64,000 nucleotides of DNA from Anisus vortex (taxonomy: Eukaryota > Mollusca > Gastropoda > Planorbidae), in NCBI GenBank assembly GCA_949126835.1, contig OX421506.1:15100284-15164283 (forward strand). Reading direction: 5' to 3'. Both the position numbers and the translations under genes were made by a program. Positions 57,352 to 64,000 of the stretch are shown piece after piece. The notes below the pieces were generated by a model that saw only the letters and a list, made by a program, of their open reading frames with translations, made no database searches and had not been told where the DNA came from. The number at the start of each line of letters is the position of its first letter. Positions within the stretch are counted from its first letter, which is position 1.

Positions 57352-58671
57352 TTTATCATCAGCTTTGCGTTTAATTATCATTTTGATTGGTCCATTCAGA
57401 TCTGCTCATTCAAAGTTTACTCTTCATACATTTTTAGAACAGCTTACATATTATTTTTCTTTATGTTCTGTTCATCTTTTCACTTTTAAGGCTTTTACGT
57501 CCAGAAAGAAAAATCACTCAAATTTCAAATCTTCGATTGTTAGCAGTGCGGCTTACAGCGATGTTACATCATCTGTCATATAACCTCCTCGTCTCTGATG
57601 ACCATCAACTCCAGGTCCGGAGAAAGAAATGCGATCTTTTCTCCACTGACTGGTAATTGAAGGGCCGCAATTCTTTTCTCGAGTTATGGGACTTTAACTT
57701 GAATGTCTGAAAGACACTGTTATGTTGAGATGAAATGAGTTACTTTTACGGGAACAGTTTGTTGAAAAAAGAACTCAAGTGACATTAGCTGATATACGCT
57801 TTTAACTGTTTAACCCATATTCTGCTGAGGTCGTGATTTTTTTTCATTTTTGGATATTATTTAGTTTTTGGGCCACAATGGACGGAATGGCTTTTGATTT
57901 GTCTTTAATTTGAAAACATTTTGAGATATTGACGTTTTAAAAAATGTCCCATAAGTGGGACGATAGCAACAAGTGGCCCCGTGTAAATTTATATTGGGTC
58001 AGTTAGTTTTTCCTGTTTTCCCGTTAAAGGTTTTGAATGCAAACACATTTATTAGTGTTATAGTGTAAATTAAGTGCATCCAACAATCATTTAAGTTATA
58101 TAAATCAATCAACTGACACTTTTATGGTACTAGCCCAGGCCGGAAACTTGAAAAAAATACTATATTTTATATTTTATAGATTTCTATGAAGAAAAATATT
58201 AGGTCCTCCCCTTACCCTTTCACTCACCATCCAGCAAATACTCAGTCTGCTAATATATTTATTATATTTTTATACAATGAAACATAATAAAGAAATTTAA
58301 TGAGAAATATATATGAATCATATTGATCATGGTTTACAATTATTATGAAGAAAGAAAACGTAAACAATACGTTTATATATGAAAATTGTTTTCCATTTTT
58401 ATTAATAAAGAAATAAAATGCAACAATAAATACTGATTGTATACAATAAATTAAATAATTAATTGCTACGCTATGTTAAAAAGACTATCTTTAAACAAAT
58501 AAACTATAAATGGGCGCTAAACATGGGAGGAGCCATGGGACATAATACTTTTGGCACGTGATTTTTTTTAGTCACCGAGGTGGCACATTTTTTTATTAGA
58601 ACATAAGTTTACATAATGCAGCTGTCCATCAAGACTATGTTTCCTCAGACCGGTTTCTGTTTCCTAATTAG
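57352..58671. other. No gene seen
   Basis: About 1.3 kb. The 72-codon frame 57365-57583 shows no motif. CCCATAAGTGGGACGATAGC at about 57947 is a short inverted repeat, but no element ends were found. Confidence 0.45.
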
Positions 58672-59262
58672 AGATTAAATTTTGTAGGATCTAATATCTG
58701 CAAATTTGGTCCTGGATATGATGTCAGCTATTGACCACTTATCAGACGAACGCTCAAAGCCATAAATTCTAACCAGAATAGTGCAGACAATCAAAGCGCT
58801 AAACAGGCTGAAGATCATTAAAATTTGGCAATACGGGAGAACCTCCCTCTTTTCGAATATTTGATTAATGTGCACACTGATGATATCGGATTTCGGGTAG
58901 AATCTCCAGAGAATAATCAGGGTTCTAGAAATGAGATATTTTATTATCACAAACGAAGATGTCCGCAAACAATTTATAAAAAATCGGCGCATACAAGAAT
59001 CCACGAAGCACCTCCTAGTAACTGTGGTGGAATTGACATGAACCAGTGGAAGGTCCTTTACAGCCCATCCCGCTTGGCATAGAAAAGGTAGAAAGAAGAA
59101 GCGGCAGACAGAAGAAAGGTGGGAGTACAAAATAAAAGACTGGACCAGGCTGTCCTCCATTGGCGCCCAAACAGCAGCAGAAAATCGTGACAAGTGGCAA
59201 TTTATGACACAGCAGTCAACAATGGTCCTCTCAGCGACCAACCCACGGTTAAGGGATGGGTG
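58672..59262 (+). pseudogene. LINE family A, C-terminal remnant
   Basis: One plus-strand frame, broken by a few stops, reads TRIVQTIKALNRLKII, then VLEMRYFIITNEDVRKQF, then HRKGRKKKRQTEERWEYKIK, DWTRLSSIGAQTAAENRDKW and a triple stop in GGGTGATGATGA. This is the C-terminal domain seen at 12573 and 52925 (T-N-E-D-V-R; R-R-R-G-R-Q-K-K-R-W-E-D-N-I-x-x-W-T; A-A-E-N-R-x-x-W). A 188-codon minus frame (58675-59241) covers nearly the same bases, but it is antisense to the remnant and reads as hydrophobic chance protein. Confidence 0.75.
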
Positions 59263-59283
59263 ATGATGAACTGACCATTTGAA

Positions 59284-59544
59284 TCAAGAAAAAAACAACA
59301 TGGAAACAAAAAAAAAGATATATATAAAGTGAATAGAGTTATTTAAAAAAAAAACTCGTTGTTTATGCCAGCCATAGCTTATCACGAAGCTCAAAAGAAC
59401 GTTTTTAAATTTTTCCTCTCGACAGCCAACTGACTTCAATGTGAAATAGTAGTTCAGCGCATCCGACTGTTTTTGCAACTTTTTAAAGTAGGTATGTGAT
59501 GGGGTTGGTTCGCTGATGTCATCACGCCGGGTACTCTTAGGCAC
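59284..59544 (-). other. Unassigned minus-strand frame, possibly gag-like
   Basis: 86 codons containing DDISEPTPSHTYFKKL and GCREEKFKNVLLSF. The spacing loosely recalls retrotransposon gag sequences with K-F-x-x-V near the centre, but there is no zinc knuckle or neighbouring pol piece. It may be chance. Confidence 0.2.
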
Positions 59545-60140
59545 CGAAAAGAAATATACTTATTCTGTGCTCGTATGTGGATGTATCTGCATGTAGACTG
59601 ATAAAATATGTATTTTCCGGTGGTCTTAGGTGACCCCTATGAAGTGGTTCTTTGACCACTATTAAGATTTACCATATGATGTTGCAATTTTATTAAAACT
59701 ATTTATTTTAATTTCTTAAAAAAAAATTCAACGTGAGCGAGCCCGATATATAAAAAAAAAGTATATAATTAAACAAATGATTACTAAATCTAATCAAGGG
59801 AGATAATAGTCAAGATTTTAAGTCTTTGGGGCAATGATTATAGTAAAAAATTTTTTACAACTAAACCATTTGCATTTGAAATAATAAAAAAATATTGTAA
59901 ATGCCTATACCAGTACCAGTACTTAAATTAATACAAATACTTAAAATTAACAATAAATAAATTAATTAATGTTTTACATTATAAATGTAATATTTTTTTA
60001 ACACCTTTTTAGCTACTAGCTTGTTTTCAATAGTACGCATTTACTTCTTACTACAGTATGATAACATGCATGTATGAATTGTACATGATTTTTTGAAAAG
60101 CCTTTTTTTTAAGGTTTGGAGACTAAAGAAAAAAGGAATT
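59545..60140. other. No gene seen
   Basis: AT-rich with many A- and T-runs; nothing recognised. Confidence 0.5.
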
Positions 60141-60660
60141 GGCTAGAGCAGGGATCGGGAGCCCATGGCTCGCGAGCCAGATGTGGCTCTTTTGATGGCT
60201 GCATCTGGCTCGCAAACAAATTTTAGATCATTTTTTAAATGTCACTTTTAGACTTTTTGATCTACATAGACAAGTCATAATGAGGTCTATGCACAATTCC
60301 TTAGAGACAGAAGATCGATCACGTGATACTATGTAAACTAAAAAAAATGGCTGATTTTACATTGATCTTAATAGCACCTAGGCTTATAAAAAATTTTAAT
60401 TTTTCACATATCCGTTATTATTGAGATATTATAAATGATGATCACGGAAGCAGCAATGATTATAGACATACAATTATTAAAGGACAACACCTATTTGTTG
60501 ATCTTTCAAAGTAAATCGATGGATAGATTTTAGATTATTTACATTATAATTTAGAGGTAGAATTTGCGCACCATACAGAAGCGCAGTAAGTGCCCATCTC
60601 ATTCAATTCATTATTTATCAAGGGTATCTAACAATTATCACGTGACCGGAAAAGACTTCT

Positions 60661-61258
60661 ACATAGACCTCATTAGGCGTGATCTTTTGAACTGGTGAGA
60701 TCGTGAACTTCCGGTTCTGTTTTTAAATGTTTAATTATTTTAGGTATTTCCGTAAACAAAAAAGCATGCTTTTGCTGGTTATTGACAGTTGATTTCAACT
60801 TCGACGGCTAGTTGTAGTCTGTTAGAATTATACAAAGGATACAATATTAGTTATGAGGAATCCGTTTTTAACATCAAAAGTGAGTAGGCGATAATTAATA
60901 CTCAAGTGTTAGTCGCATGTAGCTTGTTTATAAAATAAATTAGTCAAGAGTTGCGTTTTCTTGGTTATTGAAAAACAAAATTCGTATTCATAAAAACGAA
61001 TAACAAAAATTATTTTGCATTAAGCAATAAGTTTGATATTATAAAAAGGTGATTATTCCCTTCTGACTTTCACAATACATTGTTTTCTTTTGTAGGCCTA
61101 AACATCTTTTGGAAATGAAAGAAACTCTTAATCGCCAACAAATATTCAACAACCAGTAACCTAGCACACAGACATGTTTCGAATAAAATGATCGAATTTG
61201 ACCGGAAATGTTTTTTCTTGTGAACTTTTATGCATGCATACACGTTAAGACTTGTCAA
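60661..61258 (+). mobile_element. TA-flanked MITE, copy 3, altered left end
   Basis: Same orientation and interior as 6927-7511 (TGATCTTTTGAACTG, GTGAACTTCCGG, TTATGAGGAATCCGTT, TTTTATGCATGCATA). The right end GTTAAGACTTGTCAA is followed by TA (61259-61260). At the left, the expected GACAAGTCTTAAT is replaced by CATAGACCTCATT. A stray TAGACAAGTCATAATGAGG sits 400 bases upstream at 60267, suggesting an internal rearrangement. Confidence 0.65.
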
Positions 61259-61418
61259 TAGGCCTATTAATTGCATATCAATATTTTATTCTACAAATGA
61301 GCTAAACTTTACTGCAGCTCAGCATCAGAAGAATTCAGAGACATAATTATTGTACTTTTATTGTTGAAATTACACAAAATGCAAACATTTACTTTAATTT
61401 TTAGTTTTAAGCATAATG

Positions 61419-61818
61419 CATGGCTCTCAAAGAATTACTTTTCAAAATATATGGTGTCCATGGCTCTCACAGAATTACTTTTCAAAATATATGGTGTCCA
61501 TGGCTCTCACAGAATTACTTTTCAAAATATATGGTGTCCATGGCTCTCACAGAATTACTTTTCAAAATATATGGTGTCCATGGCTCTCACAGAATTACTT
61601 TTCAAAATATATGGTGTCCATGGCTCTCACAGAATTACTTTTCAAAATATATGGTGTCCATGGCTTTCACAGAATTACTTTACAAAATATATGGTGTCCA
61701 TGGCTCTCACAGAATTACTTTTCAAAATATATGGTGTCCATGGCTCTCACAGAATTACTTTTCAAAATATATGGTGTCCATGGCTTTCACAGAATTACTT
61801 TACAAAATATATGGTGTC
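61419..61818. repeat. 40-bp minisatellite, 10 copies
   Basis: Units read CATGGCTCTCACAGAATTAC then TTTTCAAAATATATGGTGTC. Two units (61659 and 61779) share CTTTCAC and TTTACAAAA, 120 bases apart, so a three-unit block was copied. The unit has no stop in any of the three plus frames, so three long overlapping frames (61361-62057) arise; none is a gene. Confidence 0.92.
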
Positions 61819-61869
61819 CATGGCTCTCTCATACAAAAAGGTTTCCGATCCCTGGGCTAGAGTCTGGAC

Positions 61870-62071
61870 CAAGGATCGGCAACCTACGGCAAACGTGCCT
61901 GACGTGTTACGCAAAAAGATTTTCTATAGCACGCAGAAGACTCCTAAAAAAGACTATACAAGTCTCTTCTATTAGAAATAGAGGGCTAACGCAGGCTGTT
62001 GGCGCGCTGAATGAATTAGAAATCCCACTTTGGCACACTGTTATCAAAATGTTTTAGGTTGCCGACCCCTG
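61870..62071 (-). mobile_element. Unexpanded parent-type MITE of the 31-bp satellite
   Basis: On the minus strand it begins CAGGGGTCGGCAACC and ends GGTTGCCGATCCTTG. Inside, GTGTGCCAAAGTGGGATTTC and TAATTCATTCAGCGCGCCAA form exactly one 31-bp unit between GTGCCAA and GCGCCAA. The right-hand part (AGAAGAGACTTGTATAG, GGCACGTTTGCCGTAGG) matches the sequence right of the array near 20020-20126. Length is 202 bp. The flanks GTCTGGAC and GGCTAGTG do not match. Confidence 0.75.
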
Positions 62072-62205
62072 GGCTAGTGCATAGCGAAAATACTTTATTT
62101 AGTTACTCTTCTACTCTGCGCCTCATAAATATTTAATCCGATATGTAGGCCTACTACCCCATAGTGAAATTTAACATATTTGAATTGTCCTTGTATCATA
62201 GAGAA

Positions 62206-62990
62206 TCATCCTATAGTATGAGAGCTATAGATGAAATATTGAACTTTAACCCCACAAGCCGTTATTAGTCTCTTAGGGCTCGGAGAGTCCACGTTGGGCT
62301 TCAACCTGCTGAAATAAGCCACTATAGGGGACAGGGCCCTGTACGAAACTGGGCAACTGTTGCATGAACTCTTCCTTGGAGCTTCGTCCACACGGGTCTA
62401 CTCGATTAGGTCGTACATGAAATCGGATTCAAAAATTACAAAGTGTCCGCTCAAGTTCAGCTAGGTCTTGTACTGTTAAAGGTTTATAGGTAAACTAAGG
62501 ATACTCTAACATTAGTTATTTAGCTGCGACACCAATAATGTTACTTTCGTAGCCCAGTACCGGCTCGGGACCCTGCGTTATGGTAACTCCGATCAACACT
62601 ATGAAATAATTCTTGAATATTATCTTATTGTTACTTTGTTACTATTAATGTAAATTTTTCCACAATAAATACAAAAGCTAAGAGACAGTAGCTCTAAAAT
62701 AGTTCTTTATTAAAACTCTCATGTGTTTATTTCTGTATAAAAAAAACTCTCATATTTGTAGTTATGTATCAAAAACTATCGTATTTGTAGTACTGTATCA
62801 AAACTCTGTTATTAATTTTTCTCTGAGCCCAATATCAATGTAGCTACAAACTTTGTTAACGACAAGCTAATAATTTACAACTACACCCTTTGACCACTCG
62901 TGATGTCCAGCTCGACCTCCAATCACAATCTACCATTTAACCGTCTGGACTGGTCGGTGAATAACGGCCCTCTTGTTAGTACAACGTTTT
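62206..62990 (-). mobile_element. Possible LTR retrotransposon end with primer-binding site
   Basis: On the minus strand, GGGCTACGAAAGTAACA could end an LTR and is followed by TTATTGGTGTCGCAGC. The complement of the latter ends GCTGCGACACCA, as a tRNA 3' end (CCA) would, so it may be a primer-binding site. Upstream on the minus strand an AATAAA lies near 62707, as expected inside an LTR. Downstream, a broken frame (LTVQDLAELERTL) could be gag-like. The second LTR and pol are not seen. This is a suggestion from arrangement, not a firm call. Confidence 0.3.
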
Positions 62991-63340
62991 TCTACCACGC
63001 TCGTACGTGGGCTTTTTAAAAGAGTTAAACGGTTTGATATCATTCGATCTCCAGTAATGTTGTCTTAAGCACTGACCAGCTTTACGAAGTCTCAACTGAT
63101 GTTTTGGAAATATTTTTTTTCTTTCTTTCGGACAGTCGTGTAATATTTATAGCTAATGTGTTGACTGACGCTTGACTGTTATCTTGTCATTAGTAGGTGT
63201 TTGTTTGGCGACAAGTCTTAAAGTTACATGGCGTCAGTTACAGAATCTGAAACAAAAAAAATTGCGCATCGACTAGCAACGTTGAGGATGGTGTTTGTTA
63301 CTATCAGTATTATTATCATCATCAGCCCATGGAGGGCACT
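62991..63340. other. No gene seen
   Basis: Nothing that I can support. Confidence 0.45.
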
Positions 63341-63379
63341 AGGCTTATACATTACAGACGGACGCTCCTTCTATAAAGA
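63341..63379 (-). pseudogene. LINE-C/SINE 3' end scrap
   Basis: The minus strand reads CTTTATAGAAGGAGCGTCCG and TCTGTAATGTATAAG, the family C 3' end. The hAT element at 63380 is inserted directly against it. Confidence 0.6.
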
Positions 63380-64000
63380 CAGGGCCGGCTCTACCATATA
63401 GGCGAACTAGGCGGCTACCTAGGGCGCAAAATTTTTGGAGGCGCAAAATTGAGGATTTATTTTTAATTTGGGTATTTACAAATATAATCTATATTAAAGT
63501 TTAGTGCTTCTGCGCGCTACTAGCATAGGTAAATGAATGAATAGGTAATGAAAGGTGAAGGGTATTTTATTTAAATTGTCTTAGAAAATAGGAAAGCTTG
63601 CCTAACAGTAGCCTACTTAGTTTGGCAACCACGCTGTGCGTAGCGGAGTGCAAAAAGTCAACCCCTCACTTTCCCCGGCCACACCCTGGATGCGATGCGG
63701 CGGCGGAATATCATAGTGAAGTGTGTGAAGTGACGTGACGGTGACCTTCATGTCAGTTCGTGAATCGTAAGTCATGAGGGCGCTGAGTTGTTTGCATTGG
63801 CAGTGCAGTTGTTGTTTTTCAGACTGTTAATTACGAAAACGAGTACCGGTACATTAAATCCCCTAAGTGGCAGAAGATGGTCCAGTCGAATTGATGCACT
63901 AACACCTCTGCGGTACCATTTATCTCATGCTTGTGATGCTTTGGAAGAAATTTCTAAAGACACTAATTGGATCTAGTGGCAATATTGCGAAGATAGAAGC
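63380..64000 (+). mobile_element. hAT transposon, left end of a probably autonomous copy
   Basis: CAGGGCCGGCTCTACCATAT begins it and the first 220 bases match the 331-bp MITE at 35709-36039. Beyond about 63605 it continues with less AT-rich, unique sequence including transposase-like coding (63850-63976) and leaves the window, so the right end and target duplication cannot be checked. Confidence 0.65.
63850..63976 (+). pseudogene. hAT transposase fragment (ZMYM1/TTF-type)
   Basis: The frame reads LNPLSGRRWSSRIDALTPLR, then YHLSHACDALEEISKDTNWI and a stop at 63974-63976. L-(S/C)-x-T-R-W-x-x-R-x-x-A, followed by a helical stretch with A-L-x-x-I, is the hallmark middle part of hAT transposases related to zinc-finger MYM-type 1. 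Here the usual T-R-W is R-R-W. A coding-like reading resumes in another frame after the stop, so a frameshift is likely. An intron boundary could lie just upstream (TTTTTCAG at about 63817-63824). It is truncated by the window edge. Confidence 0.55.

Larger units (their letters stand above)
60149..61854. mobile_element. hAT element with perfect 8-bp duplication, nested MITE and minisatellite
   Basis: CAGGGATCGGGAGCCC starts it and GTTTCCGATCCCTG ends it. GGCTAGAG stands on both sides (60141-60148 and 61855-61862). The left part repeats TGGCTC and CTGGCTCGC words. Inside are the third TA-flanked MITE (60661-61258) and, just before the right end, ten copies of a 40-bp unit (61419-61818). No transposase is visible. 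Confidence 0.85.

Noticed and set aside
61361..62057. Three overlapping frames of 146-213 codons
   Set aside because: All three frames of the stop-free 40-bp unit; they run on into a neighbouring hAT MITE.

Overview
This is an AT-rich stretch of an animal nuclear genome. It probably comes from a mollusc, perhaps a gastropod; that is inferred from the mix of tRNA-derived SINEs, CR1/RTE/Jockey-type LINE scraps, abundant hAT elements and short minisatellites, not from a recognised host gene. Nothing bacterial is present: no operons, Shine-Dalgarno sites or CRISPR arrays. Almost every long open frame lies in a tandem repeat whose unit is a multiple of 3 bp, or runs antisense to a transposon remnant.

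The only convincing host gene model is a small two-exon secreted-peptide gene (coding 641-750 and 2168-2222, + strand, 54 residues). It has a signal peptide, a GTGAGT donor and a polypyrimidine/CAG acceptor. Its intron carries a TTAA-flanked MITE, and a hAT-type element sits directly behind its stop codon.

Layout: 1-460 LINE scraps; 641-2222 peptide gene; 2226-3781 nested hAT-like elements; 5409-9301 two minisatellites, a LINE fragment and a TA-flanked MITE; 10152-11329 a second copy of that MITE and a Harbinger-like MITE; 12198-12976 a SINE and a LINE remnant; 13784-20126 a hAT-type MITE filled by about 199 copies of a 31-bp unit; 20204-30134 SINEs, a hAT transposase remnant and 45-, 83-, 28-, 34- and 38-bp arrays; 30769-39530 SINEs (one with an internal 39-bp array made from its own Pol III B box), hAT and TTAA MITEs and LINE 3' ends, including the best preserved LINE frame (38980-39450); 41403-44860 20-, 24- and 32-bp arrays; 46370-47716 a CR1/L2-like reverse transcriptase remnant; 49399-55698 short arrays, three SINEs and LINE remnants; 55859-64000 hAT elements with target-site duplications, a 489-bp tandem duplication, a possible LTR element and, at the right edge, the start of what looks like an autonomous hAT.

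The main theme is that several tandem arrays grew out of transposable elements that can be identified within the window. The 31-bp satellite and the 40-bp minisatellite each lie inside a hAT-type element with terminal inverted repeats and an 8-bp target duplication. The 39-bp array at 34145 lies inside a tRNA-derived SINE. For the 31-bp satellite, unexpanded copies of the same MITE elsewhere in the window show the single ancestral unit between two short direct repeats.
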